64,000 bases of DNA from Actinomycetota bacterium (GCA_018268465.1 JAFDWN010000015.1:64887-128886); one strand, 5' to 3'. Counted from the first letter of the stretch, positions 42,849 through 53,161 are shown. A program made the numbers and translations. Notes: generated from the sequence alone by a model not told the origin.

Positions 42849-44398
42849 CCTCGGAAACCGAGAGCGGCGCGCCGTCGGACTGGCGAAATCCCCTGCGCGA
42901 CAAGCGCGACAAGCGCATGCCGCGTATCGCGGGGCCGTGCGCTGTGGTGATCTTCGGCGTCACCGGCGACCTGGCGCGCAAGAAGCTGATGCCGGCGATC
43001 TACGACCTCGCCAACCGCGGCCTGCTCCCCGCGTCGTTCTCACTGGTCGGCTTTGCCCGAAGGGATTGGGACGACACGGATTTCGGCAAGATCGTCTACG
43101 ACGCGGTGAAACAGCACGCGCGTACGCCGTTCCGCCAGGAGGTGTGGGACCGGTTGGCCGAGGGGTTCCGGTTCGTCCAGGGCACCTTCGACGACCCCGC
43201 GGGGTACCAGCGGCTGGCTGAGACGTTGGAGAAACTCGACGCCGAACGCGGCACCGGCGGCAATCACGCCTTCTACCTGTCGATTCCGCCGAATGCCTTC
43301 CCCGTGGTGTGCGAACAGCTGCACACATCGGGGCTGGCCCGCCAGCAGGATCACCGGTGGAGCCGAGTGGTGATCGAGAAACCGTTCGGTCACGATCTCA
43401 AGAGCGCGTGCGAGCTCAACAAGGTGGTCAACTCCGTCTTTCCCGAGGAGAGTGTGTTCCGCATCGACCACTACCTGGGCAAGGAGACGGTGCAGAACAT
43501 CCTGGCATTGCGGTTCGCCAACGAACTGTTCGAACCGGTGTGGAACGCGCACTACGTGGACCACGTGCAGATCACCATGGCCGAGGACATCGGTCTGGGT
43601 GGACGCGCCGGCTATTACGACGGCATCGGCGCGGCCCGCGACGTGATCCAGAACCACCTGCTGCAGCTGCTGGCGCTCACCGCGATGGAGGAGCCGGTGA
43701 GCTTCCAGCCGCACGAACTGCAGGCCGAGAAGATCAAGGTGCTCTCGGCGGTGAAACTGGCACAGCCGCTGGACGAGACCACGGCGCGGGGTCAGTACGC
43801 GGCGGGCTGGCAGGGCGACCAGAAGGTCGTCGGCCTGCTCGACGAGGACGGGTTCTCCAAGGACTCCACCACCGAGACCTACGCGGCGATCACACTCGAG
43901 GTCGACAGCCGCCGCTGGGCCGGGGTGCCATTCTACCTGCGCACCGGAAAACGACTGGGGCGCAGGGTGACCGAGATCGCGCTGGTGTTCAACAGGGCGC
44001 CGCATCTGCCGTTCGACGAGACGATGACCGAGGATCTGGGCAAGAACGCCCTGGTGATCCGGGTGCAGCCGGACGAGGGCATCACGCTGCGGTTCGGTTC
44101 GAAGGTGCCCGGCAGCGCCATGGAGGTCCGCGATGTGAACATGGACTTCTCCTACGGGTCCGCGTTCGCCGAGGATTCGCCCGAGGCGTACGAACGGCTG
44201 ATCCTCGATGTGCTGCTGGGTGAGCCCTCGCTGTTCCCGGTCAACGCCGAGGTCGAATTGTCTTGGCAGATCCTCGATCCGGTGCTCGAGCGCTGGGCGG
44301 CGCAGGGGAAACCCGATCCGTACGAGTCGGGCACGTGGGGCCCCACGTCGGCCGACGAGATGTTGCAGCGCACCGGAAGGGAATGGAGGCGGCCCTGA
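42845..44398 (+). CDS. zwf: Glucose-6-phosphate 1-dehydrogenase
   Basis: About 517 residues. NADP-binding [17 protein letters not shown] (about 35-51), the substrate motif [13 protein letters not shown] with the catalytic His region, and [10 protein letters not shown]. First oxidative step of the pentose phosphate pathway. ATG overlaps the tal stop by four bases; the opcA ATG begins the base after its stop. OpcA is its assembly partner. Confidence 0.97.
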   Translation: MTSETESGAPSDWRNPLRDKRDKRMPRIAGPCAVVIFGVTGDLARKKLMPAIYDLANRGLLPASFSLVGFARRDWDDTDFGKIVYDAVKQHARTPFRQEVWDRLAEGFRFVQGTFDDPAGYQRLAETLEKLDAERGTGGNHAFYLSIPPNAFPVVCEQLHTSGLARQQDHRWSRVVIEKPFGHDLKSACELNKVVNSVFPEESVFRIDHYLGKETVQNILALRFANELFEPVWNAHYVDHVQITMAEDIGLGGRAGYYDGIGAARDVIQNHLLQLLALTAMEEPVSFQPHELQAEKIKVLSAVKLAQPLDETTARGQYAAGWQGDQKVVGLLDEDGFSKDSTTETYAAITLEVDSRRWAGVPFYLRTGKRLGRRVTEIALVFNRAPHLPFDETMTEDLGKNALVIRVQPDEGITLRFGSKVPGSAMEVRDVNMDFSYGSAFAEDSPEAYERLILDVLLGEPSLFPVNAEVELSWQILDPVLERWAAQGKPDPYESGTWGPTSADEMLQRTGREWRRP

Positions 44399-45343
44399 AT
44401 GATCGTCGACCTGCCCGCGACGACGACGAACGACGTCAACAAGAAAATCACCGGGTTGCGCGAGGAGGGTGGCGCACTCACCCTCAGCCGCGTGCTGACA
44501 CTCGTGATCGCACCGAATACCGCTGAGCTGGTCGAGGATTCGATCGAAGCGGCGACATTCGCCAGCCGCGAGCACCCGTGCCGGGTGATCGTGGTGGCAC
44601 CGGGCGACCGCGATGCCGCCGAACCGCGGCTCGATGCCCAGCTGCGGGTCGGTCACGACGCCGGCGCCGGTGAGGTGGTGGTACTGCGGCTCTCCGGTCC
44701 GCTGGCCGATCATGCCAGCAGCGTCGTCCTGCCGTTCCTGTTGCCCGACACCCCGGTGGTGGCGTGGTGGCCCGAGGTGGCGCCCCGCGTTCCCGCCGAG
44801 GACCCGCTCGGCAAACTGGCCGTCCGGCGCATCACCGACGCGACCAACGGCGCCGATCCGCTGGCGTGCATCAAGAGCAGGCTGGAGGGATACACCGTCG
44901 GCGACACCGACCTGGCGTGGAGCCGGGTCACCTACTGGCGGGCGCTGCTGACGTCGGCACTGGATCAGCCCCCGTACGAACCGGTGACGTCCGCACTGGT
45001 GTCGGGGCTCAAGGATGAGCCCGCGCTGGACATCATGGCCGGCTGGCTGGCCAGCCGGATCGACGGTCCCGTGCGCCGCGCTGTCGGGCCGCTCAAGGTC
45101 GAACTGGTCCGGCCGACCGAGACGATCACGCTCAGCCGCCCCCAGACCGGGGTCACCGCGACGCTGACCCGCACCGCCAGACCCGATTCGCATCTGCCGC
45201 TCGCCCGCCGCGACACCAAGGAGTGCCTGGCCGAGGATCTGCGCAGGCTCGACGCCGACGAGATCTATTTCGGCGCGCTGCAGGGCCTGGACAAGGTGCA
45301 GTACGTGCCGGAAAGCGAAAACGACGCAGGCGGGGATCGTTGA
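44399..45343 (+). CDS. opcA: Glucose-6-phosphate dehydrogenase assembly protein OpcA
   Basis: A 314-residue protein, OpcA type, required for G6PDH activity or oligomerisation in actinobacteria and cyanobacteria. Conserved stretches include [28 protein letters not shown], and [19 protein letters not shown] near the C-terminus. It sits between zwf and pgl with zero- to one-base spacing. Confidence 0.93.
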   Translation: MIVDLPATTTNDVNKKITGLREEGGALTLSRVLTLVIAPNTAELVEDSIEAATFASREHPCRVIVVAPGDRDAAEPRLDAQLRVGHDAGAGEVVVLRLSGPLADHASSVVLPFLLPDTPVVAWWPEVAPRVPAEDPLGKLAVRRITDATNGADPLACIKSRLEGYTVGDTDLAWSRVTYWRALLTSALDQPPYEPVTSALVSGLKDEPALDIMAGWLASRIDGPVRRAVGPLKVELVRPTETITLSRPQTGVTATLTRTARPDSHLPLARRDTKECLAEDLRRLDADEIYFGALQGLDKVQYVPESENDAGGDR

Positions 45344-46080
45344 TGGGCACCGTGATCGAGCGGTATCCCGACGGTGCGGCACTGGTGGCGGCGGCGGGTG
45401 ACCGCCTGCTCGGCGCGATCAGCGCGGCGATCGCGGCCCGCGGCCAGGCGCTGATCGTGCTCACCGGCGGCGGCACCGGGGTGGGGATGCTCAAACGCGC
45501 CGGCGCACGCGCCGATGAGATCGACTGGTCGAAGGTGCATCTGTTCTGGGGTGACGAGCGGTATGTGCCCGAGGGCGATCCCGATCGCAACGACGGGCAG
45601 GCGCGCGAGGCCCTGCTCGACCACATCGGCATTCCGGCCGCCAACGTGCACGCGATGCCCGCCAGCGACGGAGAGTTCGGCGACGACATCGACGCCGCCG
45701 CGCTGGCCTACGAGCAGGTGCTCGCCGCCAACGCCGCACCGGGCGAGGCCGCACCCGATTTCGACGTCCACCTGTTGGGGATGGGCGGCGAGGGCCACAT
45801 CAACTCGCTGTTCCCGGACACCGCGGCGGTGCTCGAGACGCGCAGGCTGGTCGTCGCGGTCACCGACTCCCCCAAACCGCCGCCGCGCCGGATCACGCTG
45901 ACCCTGCCCGCGGTGCGCCGTTCGCGTGAGGTCTGGCTGGTCGTGTCGGGAGCGGCGAAGGCCGATGCGGTGGCCGCCGCGGTGGGGGGCGCACAGCCGG
46001 TGGATGTGCCGGCCGCGGGTGCGGTCGGCACGGAGGCCACGGTGTGGCTGCTGGACGAGGACGCCGCCGCCGGGCTCTGA
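45343..46080 (+). CDS. pgl: 6-phosphogluconolactonase
   Basis: A 245-residue PGL/DevB-type enzyme: [11 protein letters not shown] (about 37-47), [17 protein letters not shown] (about 66-82), and [15 protein letters not shown] (about 145-159) with the catalytic His. Hydrolyses 6-phosphogluconolactone after G6PDH. Last gene of the operon, ATG overlapping the opcA stop by one base. Confidence 0.96.
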   Translation: MGTVIERYPDGAALVAAAGDRLLGAISAAIAARGQALIVLTGGGTGVGMLKRAGARADEIDWSKVHLFWGDERYVPEGDPDRNDGQAREALLDHIGIPAANVHAMPASDGEFGDDIDAAALAYEQVLAANAAPGEAAPDFDVHLLGMGGEGHINSLFPDTAAVLETRRLVVAVTDSPKPPPRRITLTLPAVRRSREVWLVVSGAAKADAVAAAVGGAQPVDVPAAGAVGTEATVWLLDEDAAAGL

Positions 46081-46083
46081 CGC

Positions 46084-46230
46084 CTACGGGCGCACGGAGC
46101 TGTCGCGTTTGTCCTCACCCCGGTCGTCGGACTGCCCGTCGGCGTAGCCCGCGGCGTATTCGCCACTGCGGCGCGTGAGGTCTTCGGTGCCGGATGGCCG
46201 TGCGGTGCTTCGGCAATAGCTGTGCTGCAC
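46084..46230 (-). CDS. Possible small protein, unassigned
   Basis: A 48-codon frame (GTG 46230 to TAG 46084) with coding-like composition and a charged C-terminus, GEYAAGYADGQSDDRGEDKR. No ribosome site is seen and the start is uncertain. It fills most of the gap between the convergent pgl and amidohydrolase genes. It could be the C-terminal remnant of a larger gene. Weakly supported. Confidence 0.3.
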   Translation of the reverse strand: MQHSYCRSTARPSGTEDLTRRSGEYAAGYADGQSDDRGEDKRDSSVRP

Positions 46231-46254
46231 GAGAATCAGACGGCGGGCGCCGCA

Positions 46255-46272
46255 CGGGGGTTCCCTCCCCCG
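46255..46272. terminator. Short hairpin after the amidohydrolase gene
   Basis: CGGGGG (46255-46260) pairs with CCCCCG (46267-46272) with a six-base loop, eight bases after the amidohydrolase stop in its direction of transcription. No U-run. Candidate terminator only. Confidence 0.4.
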
Positions 46273-46279
46273 ACGGCCC

Positions 46280-47554
46280 TCAGGAGAGCGCGTTCTTGAC
46301 GACGACGCCGTCCTTGACGATCAGCGCGAGAGTGGCGGCCGGGTCGCCGAGCACCTGCAGATCCACCGTCGGGTCGCCGTCCACCAGCAGGAAGTCGGCC
46401 CATGCGCCGGCGGTGATCTCCCCGAATCGGGCCGCCCGGTAGGGGTCTCGTTCGCCGGCCAGCCGGCACAGTGCCGCGTTACCCGACGTCACGATCTTCA
46501 GCGCCTCAACGGTGGTGAAGTACCTGCCGAGGCGCGTGACCATCTCGCTCTGCCGGTCGGCGCGGTCCGGTTCGAACAGCAGGTCGGTGCCCCAGCCGAC
46601 GTTGACGCCGTGTTTGCGTGCCCACCGGTACACCCGGTCGGTGCCGCCGCAGATCTCGCGGTTCTTCGCCGCGCTCTCCGGGGCCAGGAATCCGTGGTCG
46701 TCCTCGGCGAAGGGCTGTGTGGACAGCCAGACCTCCCGCTCGGCGAGCATGGCGATCGTCGCCTCGTCGGCCAGGTGTCCGTGCTCGATGGACGCCACCC
46801 CCGCGTCGACCGCCCGGTGGATGCCGGGCACGGTGTACACGTGGGCGGCTACATAGGTGCCGTAGTCGGCGGCCGCGTCGACGGCGGCGCGCAGCTCGCT
46901 TGGTGTGAACTGCACCGTGGACAGGGGGTCGTACGGTGACGCGGCGCCGCCACCGACCATCATCTTGATCTGGGTCGCACCCCGTTTGAGCTGTTCGCGC
47001 ACGGCGGCCAATACCCGGTCCACGCCGTCGGCGACCCGCAGGAAGCCGATGGTCTCCGCCCTCGATTCCGCGCCGCCCAGCGCGGTCGGCCGTTCGAAGA
47101 CGGGCCCGAAATCGCCGTGCCCGGACGTCTGGGAGATACCCGCCTGGCTGGAGTAGATCCGCGGACCCAGTGCGGGATCGCCGTCGACGACGTTGCGGAT
47201 GCCGACGGTGTCGCCGGCCATGTCGCGCACGCAGGTGAAGCCGCGCAGGAGTGTGTCCCTGGCACGGGCAAGGGTGGACGCGGCAATCTGCGTTTGCGTC
47301 GCTGTCATCAGGTCCGTCAGGGAGTTGGCCATTCCGACGAGGTGGACGTGCGCGTCGGTCATGCCGGGCATCAGCACCCGGCCCGCCCCGTCGATGACGA
47401 CATCCACGCCGGTTTCGCTGATCGGCGAGGTCTCGACGGCCTCGATGGTGGGGCCGCGGACGAGAACGTGGCCGGGATGGACGCGGTCCCGAAGACCGTC
47501 GAATATTTGCACATTCTTGACCAGCAAGCACTGTTGGTCTGCGGGCCCGGCCAT
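46280..47554 (-). CDS. Metal-dependent amidohydrolase family protein
   Basis: A 424-residue amidohydrolase: first metal motif His69-x-His71 (DAHVHLVGM), a Lys-bearing loop KMMVGGGAASPYD, AAHVYT and SIEHGHLADE (metal histidines), then NVGWGTDLLFEPD (Asp) and the C-terminal composite-barrel strand ADFLLVDGDP. It resembles imidazolonepropionase/prolidase-like dipeptidase members, substrate unknown. ATG 47554; the frame continues upstream into lutC but without a plausible start. It follows lutC by 32 bases on the same strand. Confidence 0.9.
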   Translation of the reverse strand: MAGPADQQCLLVKNVQIFDGLRDRVHPGHVLVRGPTIEAVETSPISETGVDVVIDGAGRVLMPGMTDAHVHLVGMANSLTDLMTATQTQIAASTLARARDTLLRGFTCVRDMAGDTVGIRNVVDGDPALGPRIYSSQAGISQTSGHGDFGPVFERPTALGGAESRAETIGFLRVADGVDRVLAAVREQLKRGATQIKMMVGGGAASPYDPLSTVQFTPSELRAAVDAAADYGTYVAAHVYTVPGIHRAVDAGVASIEHGHLADEATIAMLAEREVWLSTQPFAEDDHGFLAPESAAKNREICGGTDRVYRWARKHGVNVGWGTDLLFEPDRADRQSEMVTRLGRYFTTVEALKIVTSGNAALCRLAGERDPYRAARFGEITAGAWADFLLVDGDPTVDLQVLGDPAATLALIVKDGVVVKNALS

Positions 47555-47586
47555 CGTTCCATCATCCCGCCGACGGCGCGATCGGG

Positions 47587-48249
47587 CTATCCCACGACGA
47601 TGACCGACAACGTGCGCGGTCCGTGCACCCCCTCCACCCGGTCCAGTTCGATATCGCTGGTTGCGCTCGGTCCGCTGATCCACGTGAGCGGTCGGGTATG
47701 GGACCCCGACCGGATGAGACGCTGGACCGCCTCCGGCACGTCGCCGACGATCTGCTCGACGGTGACGATGCAGACGTGGACGTCGGGTACGAGGCTGGTG
47801 GCGCGCCGGCCCTGGCCGGGACCGTGATCCAGGACGATCGTTCCGGTGTTCGCGATGGCCACCGTCGCGGTGGTGACCACGGCGTCGATCCCGTCGAGGT
47901 CGTCGGGGGTGAGGCGGTCGTCGGTCAGCCATCCGGCGGAGATCTCACCGGCGCAGGTTTCGCGCACGGCGTCGTCGGCGATCACTGTGGTGGCTCCGGC
48001 CCGTGCCAGCGCGGCGGCGACGGCCATGCCGACATCGCCTGCGTCGACACGGTCGACGATGGCGCGATAGTCCACGGTGCGCTCGATGAAACGCTCCACG
48101 ATGTCGAGTTCACCGGTGCCGACGGGTTGTCCGTAGGTCCACGGCACGGCGACCTCGGTGTCGGCGGGCCGGTCTGCCAGCGCCGTCCGGATGCGGCCCA
48201 GGATCTCCGCACGCGCGGATCCGTCGCCGGCGCGGTGGGTGTCGGTCAT
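47587..48249 (-). CDS. lutC: Lactate utilization protein C (LUD domain)
   Basis: A 220-residue LUD-domain protein with VVTTATVAIANTGTIVLDHGPGQGRRATSLVPDVHVCIV (key segment about residues 122-160), typical of LutC. With LutA and LutB it oxidises L-lactate to pyruvate. ATG overlaps the lutB stop by four bases. The frame continues upstream, which is antisense noise from lutB. Confidence 0.93.
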   Translation of the reverse strand: MTDTHRAGDGSARAEILGRIRTALADRPADTEVAVPWTYGQPVGTGELDIVERFIERTVDYRAIVDRVDAGDVGMAVAAALARAGATTVIADDAVRETCAGEISAGWLTDDRLTPDDLDGIDAVVTTATVAIANTGTIVLDHGPGQGRRATSLVPDVHVCIVTVEQIVGDVPEAVQRLIRSGSHTRPLTWISGPSATSDIELDRVEGVHGPRTLSVIVVG

Positions 48250-49751
48250 TTCTGCTCCTCGCGTCCGCCGTCGGTCCGCTTCCACCAGGACCGGAATGAT
48301 TCCGTCGGGGGGACGGGGACATCCCGCGCCCCCGACCAGATGCTGGCCGGCCAGGGCAGCGATCGCAGCACCTGTTTGCGGCCCAGCAGCCGGCTCCGCA
48401 ACGCCTTGCCGCCCGCGCCGGCGACCGATTCCGCCGCCTCGAGCCGGCGGTGGTCGCCGAACATCCAGCTCGCCGCCTTCATGGCGACCTCCTCGGCCGA
48501 CGGGATCCCGCCGCGCTTCTCGTCGACGACCCGGGTACGCAGGTGCACCAGCAGCGACGGGATGTCGATGCGCACCGGACACACGTCGAAACACGCCCCG
48601 CACAGACTCGACGCGTACGGCAGCGATTTGTCCACTTCGCTTGCGGTGCCCCGCAATTGGGGTGTCAGCACCGCCCCGATCGGACCGGGGTACACCGAGC
48701 CGTAGGAGTGCCCGCCGGCCCGCTCGTAGACCGGGCACACGTTCAGGCATGCCGAGCAGCGGATACAGCGCAGCGCCTGACGTCCCAGCGTGTCCGCCAG
48801 CACGTTGGTGCGGCCGTTGTCGACGAGCACGATGTGCACGTCACCGGGTCCGTCGCCGGCGGCGGTACCCGTCCAGATCGAGGTGTAGGGGTTCTCCCGT
48901 TCTCCGGTGCTGCTGCGCGGCAGTACCTGCAGGAACACCTCGAGATCCTGCCAGGACGGCAGCACCTTCTCGATGCCGACGACCGAGATCAACGTCTCGG
49001 GAAGGCTCAGGCACATCCGGCCGTTGCCCTCCGATTCCACGACGACGAGGCTGCCGGTGTCGGCGATCGCGAAGTTCGCACCCGAGATCGCCACCCTGGC
49101 GCGCAGGAACTTCTCCCGCAGGTGCAGCCGCGCGGCCTCGGCCAGCCGGCGGGGCTCGTCGGTCAGGTCGGCGGGTGCGGGCCTGCCGACCTTGCCCATC
49201 TCCCGCAGGAAGATCTCCCGCACCTCCGCACGGTTGCGGTGGATCGCGGGCACCAGGATGTGGCTGGGCCAGTCGTCACCCAGCTGCACGATGAGTTCGG
49301 CGAGGTCGGTCTCCCACGCGGATATCCCCGCGGCGTCGAGCGCCTCGTTGAGTTCGATCTCCTGGGTGGCCATCGACTTGACCTTGACCACCTCGTCGGT
49401 GTCCCTGGCCTTGACGAGGCCGACGACGATCCGGTTGGCCTCCTCGGCGTCGCGGGCCCAGTGCACCGTGGCGCCCGCCGCGGTGGCGTTGGCCTCGAAG
49501 GCCTCCAGGTGTTCGTCGAGTCGCAGCAGCGCCCGGTCCTTGATGGCCTCCGCGGCCAGCCGCAACTCCTCCCAGTTGTCCAGTTCGCCGACGACCTGGG
49601 CGCGTTTGCTGCGGATGATGCCGGTGGCGTGGGCGAGGTTGCGGCGCTGGACCGAGTTCCCGAGGGCGGCCCTGGCCGCTTCCTGGAATTTGGGCATTCC
49701 CAGGAATGCCGACGTCACCCCGACGTGCGGATGTCCCTGCTGCAGTGTCAT
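48246..49751 (-). CDS. lutB: Lactate utilization protein B, iron-sulfur subunit
   Basis: About 501 residues: an N-terminal LUD-like domain with KVKSMATQEIELNEAL (about 115-130), then two ferredoxin-like clusters CIRCSACLNVCP and CGACFDVCP (about 360-425). LutB carries electrons in lactate oxidation. The C-terminus has WPASIWSGARDVPVPP and a DUF162-type tail. ATG 49751 overlaps the lutA stop. Confidence 0.94.
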   Translation of the reverse strand: MTLQQGHPHVGVTSAFLGMPKFQEAARAALGNSVQRRNLAHATGIIRSKRAQVVGELDNWEELRLAAEAIKDRALLRLDEHLEAFEANATAAGATVHWARDAEEANRIVVGLVKARDTDEVVKVKSMATQEIELNEALDAAGISAWETDLAELIVQLGDDWPSHILVPAIHRNRAEVREIFLREMGKVGRPAPADLTDEPRRLAEAARLHLREKFLRARVAISGANFAIADTGSLVVVESEGNGRMCLSLPETLISVVGIEKVLPSWQDLEVFLQVLPRSSTGERENPYTSIWTGTAAGDGPGDVHIVLVDNGRTNVLADTLGRQALRCIRCSACLNVCPVYERAGGHSYGSVYPGPIGAVLTPQLRGTASEVDKSLPYASSLCGACFDVCPVRIDIPSLLVHLRTRVVDEKRGGIPSAEEVAMKAASWMFGDHRRLEAAESVAGAGGKALRSRLLGRKQVLRSLPWPASIWSGARDVPVPPTESFRSWWKRTDGGREEQK

Positions 49752-50515
49752 GCCGGGTCCCCTTCGGTAGACGCCAGGATTTCGGCCAGGTGCATCACCC
49801 GCATACCCGAGCGCTGGCGCGACAGCATCCCGCCGATGTGGGCCAGGCACGAATTGTCGCTGGCAACAAGCACTTCGGCCTGCGTGTCACGCACGTTGCG
49901 GGCCTTGTCGGCCCCCATGGCCACCGAGGTGTCGGCGTTCTTCATCGCGAATGTGCCGCCGAACCCGCAGCATTGGTCGGCCCCGGGCAGCTCGACGAGG
50001 TCGATCCCGCGCACCGCCCGCAGCAGCTGCAGCGGACGGTCGCCGACCCGCAGCATGCGCAGCGAGTGACAAGTCGGGTGATAGGTGACCCGGTGCGGGA
50101 AATAAGCCCCGACGTCGGTGACGCCCAGCACGTCGACCAGGAACTCGCTGAGCTCGTAGACCCGCAGTGCCACGGTGTCGACCTCGGTGCGCAGCGCGGC
50201 ATCCCCGCTGCGGGCGGCGACGTCGCGGTGCTGGTGGCGCACCGACCCGACACACGACCCCGACGGGGCGACGATCGCGTCGTAGCCGGCGAATGTCTCG
50301 ACGAACGTGCGGACCGCAGGCTCGGCTTCGGCGGCGTAACCGGTGTTGGTGAACATCTGGCCGCAGCAGGTCTGCTCGACCGGGAAGTCGACGTCACACC
50401 CCAGCCGGCGCAGCAGGCGTACGACGGCCTTGGGCGTGTCCGGCCACATCATGTCGTTGAAACATGTTGCGAACAAAGCGACCTTCTGCACCGTGGTCCT
50501 CGTCTCGGTCGTCAT
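49748..50515 (-). CDS. lutA: Lactate utilization protein A (CCG-domain)
   Basis: A 255-residue protein with two CCG cysteine-rich domains: CDVDFPVEQTCCGQMFTNTG and GADQCCGFGGTFA. The CCG pairs bind iron-sulfur clusters. It is encoded between the permease and lutB, with overlaps of one and four bases. Start ATG 50515. Confidence 0.94.
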   Translation of the reverse strand: MTTETRTTVQKVALFATCFNDMMWPDTPKAVVRLLRRLGCDVDFPVEQTCCGQMFTNTGYAAEAEPAVRTFVETFAGYDAIVAPSGSCVGSVRHQHRDVAARSGDAALRTEVDTVALRVYELSEFLVDVLGVTDVGAYFPHRVTYHPTCHSLRMLRVGDRPLQLLRAVRGIDLVELPGADQCCGFGGTFAMKNADTSVAMGADKARNVRDTQAEVLVASDNSCLAHIGGMLSRQRSGMRVMHLAEILASTEGDPA

Positions 50516-52212
50516 CAGGGCAGCATCCAGGACAGCACAGTCGACTGTAGGCCGACGAGCAGACACAACACCGCAAGCATGCCGAGGCTCCACCAGATCA
50601 CCTTGCGGAAGATGTCCGATTCGCGACCCAGCAGACCGACAGCGGTGGCCGCGATGGTGAGGTTCTGCGGGCTGATCATCTTGCCGACCACACCGCCGGA
50701 GGTGTTGGCGGCGACCAGCAGGGTCGGGTCGATGCCTGCGTGCTGGGCTGCGGTCTGCTGCAGGGTGGCGAACAGCGCGTTGGCGCTGGTGTCCGAACCG
50801 GTGACGGCGGTGCCGAGCCAGCCGAGGATCGGCGAGAGGAATGCGAACACGGCGCCGGTGCCCGCGATCCACGTGCCGATGGTGATCGTCTGCCCGGACT
50901 GGTTCATCACGTAGGCCAGCGCGAGCACCGAGGCGACGGTCAGGATGGAGAATTTGAGTTTGACGAGGTTGTGGGCGTAGACACGGGCGGCGTCGAGCAG
51001 CGACACGCGGTACACGATGGCGACCACGATGCCCGAGAGCAGCAGCAACGAGCCGGGCGAGGACAGCCAGCCGAGGGTGTAGACGGTCGAGGTCGACACC
51101 TTGCCCGCGGCGGTCAGGACGTTTCCGTCCAGTCCGGGCCACGGGATCTTCGCGTCGGTGCTCGCCAGCCAGCTCTTGATCGGCGCCCACAGCTTGGCGG
51201 CGGAGAACACGGCGATGACCAGCAGGTACGGGAAGAGCGCCAGGAGTACCCGGGCGGGGGTCAGCGCGACGCTGGTGCTGGTGTCGACGGTGGGTTCGGT
51301 GGCGACGCGGCTCGGGGACACCGGCATCGGGGTCGGATCGCCCGGCTGCCCCTCGGAGCGGCGCTCGGCGAGCATCGCCTCACGGACCTCTGCGGTTCCG
51401 GTGGGACGCCAGACGCGCAGCATGAGCACGGCGGCGGCCAATCCGGCCAGCGAGGCGACCACGTCGGTGAGCTCCACCGAGATCCAGTTGGCCGAGACGA
51501 ACTGGGCGATGGCGAAGGTGACGCCCACCACGAGCGCGATCGGCCAGGTCTGGCGCAGTCCGCGGCGTCCGTCGGCGAGCAGGACCAGGATGAGCGGGAC
51601 GAACAGGGCCAGCAGCGGGGTCTGGCGACCGACGACGGCACCGATTTCGGTGTAGTCGATACCGGTGAGGTTGCCCGCGGTGATGATCGGGATCGCGATG
51701 GCACCGAAGGCGACGGGCGCGGTGTTGGCGACCAGCACCACGACGGCGGCGCGCATCGCGGTGAACCCGATCGACATGAGCATGACGCCGGTGATGGCCA
51801 CCGGCGCACCGAAGCCTGCCAGGGCCTCCAGCAGGCCGCCGAAGCAGAACGCGATGATGATGGCCTGCACGCGTGGGTCGTCGGAGATGGTGTCGATGAC
51901 CCGGCGCAGGTCCTCGAACCGGCCGCTGGTCACCGTCAGCTCATAGAGCCAGATGGCGTTGAGGACGATCCACATGATGGGGAACAGCCCGAAAACGAAT
52001 CCCTCGGTGGCCGACAGCCCGGCGAGGTGCACCGGCATGCCGTAAGCGGCGATGGCCACGACGAGCGCGACGGCCAGTGCGCTCAGGCCCGCCCAGTGGG
52101 CCTTCCATTTCAGGACGCCGAGCGTCACGAACACGGTCAGCAGCGGCAGAAACGCCACCAGCGATGACCAGAACAGGCTGTCGCCGATCGGGGCGAGGTC
52201 GGGTTGGAACAT
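50515..52212 (-). CDS. lctP: L-lactate permease (LctP/GlcA family)
   Basis: A 565-residue transporter with about 13 transmembrane helices and the family motifs FCFGGLLEALAGFGAPVAITG and LTGSDTSANALFATLQ-type near the C-terminus (here TAVTGSDTSANALFATLQ), then ISPQNLTIAATAVGL. Imports lactate for LutABC. ATG 52212 with AAGGGAG eight bases upstream; divergent from lldR. Confidence 0.93.
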   Translation of the reverse strand: MFQPDLAPIGDSLFWSSLVAFLPLLTVFVTLGVLKWKAHWAGLSALAVALVVAIAAYGMPVHLAGLSATEGFVFGLFPIMWIVLNAIWLYELTVTSGRFEDLRRVIDTISDDPRVQAIIIAFCFGGLLEALAGFGAPVAITGVMLMSIGFTAMRAAVVVLVANTAPVAFGAIAIPIITAGNLTGIDYTEIGAVVGRQTPLLALFVPLILVLLADGRRGLRQTWPIALVVGVTFAIAQFVSANWISVELTDVVASLAGLAAAVLMLRVWRPTGTAEVREAMLAERRSEGQPGDPTPMPVSPSRVATEPTVDTSTSVALTPARVLLALFPYLLVIAVFSAAKLWAPIKSWLASTDAKIPWPGLDGNVLTAAGKVSTSTVYTLGWLSSPGSLLLLSGIVVAIVYRVSLLDAARVYAHNLVKLKFSILTVASVLALAYVMNQSGQTITIGTWIAGTGAVFAFLSPILGWLGTAVTGSDTSANALFATLQQTAAQHAGIDPTLLVAANTSGGVVGKMISPQNLTIAATAVGLLGRESDIFRKVIWWSLGMLAVLCLLVGLQSTVLSWMLP

Positions 52213-52251
52213 CTATCGGACTCCCTTGGGGCTGTTCGGAGGAACCTCTTA

Positions 52252-52264
52252 GTGGTCTGACCAC
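52252..52264. promoter_or_regulatory. LldR operator
   Basis: GTGGTCTGACCAC, a perfect dyad, contains TGGTCTGACCA, which fits the corynebacterial LldR consensus TNGTNNNACNA exactly. It lies in the gap between lctP and lldR. A second overlapping dyad CCACACTGTGG follows at 52261-52271. Confidence 0.7.
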
Positions 52265-52387
52265 ACTGTGGTTGGTACGCTAAGGGTGATTGGGTTCACA
52301 GTCAAGCCCGGCGTGTGTCTGGTACCGCACACTTACCGACCGGGCCGGGTGCGGACCCGTCACCCCAGGAGTACGACGTGGTAAGGA

Positions 52388-53158
52388 ATGACCATGACCG
52401 AGGCCGCCGACACCGGCAGTTCCGTTCCCGCACCGCAGTGGCGTCCCGTGACGCGCGCCCGATCGCATGAGCTTGTCGTCGAGGCCGTCGAGAACCAGAT
52501 CATGAGCGGCGCGCTCAAGGTGGGTGACCCGTTGCCGCCCGAGCGCGAACTGGCCGCCCGGCTGCAGGTCAGCCGGGCCGGCGTGCGGGAGGCGATCCGG
52601 GTGCTCGAAGCCCAGGGCGTGGTGACGTCCAGTGTCGGGGCCGGCCGGGATGCCGGCACCTTCATCGCCGCGATGCCCAGTGCCGCCCTCACCAAATTCC
52701 TGCGCCTGCACGTCGCGCTGTCGAACTTCCCGATGGCCGACATCGTCGACGCGCGCGTCATGCTCGAACGCAACAGCGCGGTGCTGGCCGCCGCGAACGC
52801 CGGTGCGGAGGAACTGACGGCCATGCACGAACCGCTGACCCGGATGGACATCCCCGGCTCGGACTGCGAACCGTTCAACGACGCCGACACCGCATTCCAC
52901 GTGGCGATCGCCGAAGCCGGTGGTAACCGCCTGGTCGCCGACATGACGGTGGCGATCAGGGCGTCGCTGCGCGCACCCATCCTGGCGGCGATGCGCCAGG
53001 TTCCCGACTGGCCCGCGATGGCCCGCAGATTGCAGTCAGAGCACCGTGCGATCTACGCGGCCATCCGGGGCGGCGACGGGCAGCTGGCCGCCGACCTCAC
53101 CGAACGGCACATCCGGGGTGCATTCGACGCGCTCCCGGCGATGCACGACGGTGCGTAG
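52388..53158 (+). CDS. lldR: GntR/FadR-family regulator, LldR-like
   Basis: A 256-residue FadR-subfamily regulator: winged HTH (about 24-90, VVEAVENQIMSGALKVGDPLPPERELA, then SRAGVREAIRVLEAQG) and an all-helical FCD ligand domain with the metal residues ARVMLE, HVAIAEAGGN and EHRAIYAAIRGG. It is divergent from the lactate permease gene. ATG 52388 is listed; ATG 52394 is better spaced from AAGGA. Predicted lactate-responsive repressor. Confidence 0.88.
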   Translation: MTMTEAADTGSSVPAPQWRPVTRARSHELVVEAVENQIMSGALKVGDPLPPERELAARLQVSRAGVREAIRVLEAQGVVTSSVGAGRDAGTFIAAMPSAALTKFLRLHVALSNFPMADIVDARVMLERNSAVLAAANAGAEELTAMHEPLTRMDIPGSDCEPFNDADTAFHVAIAEAGGNRLVADMTVAIRASLRAPILAAMRQVPDWPAMARRLQSEHRAIYAAIRGGDGQLAADLTERHIRGAFDALPAMHDGA

Positions 53159-53161
53159 CGG

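Noticed and set aside
43040-45382. 780-codon open frame opposite zwf/opcA
   Set aside because: Antisense to two well-identified genes, composition typical of GC-rich shadow frames.
50740-52167. 475-codon frame opposite the lactate permease
   Set aside because: Low-complexity Gly/Arg/Asp-rich shadow of lctP.
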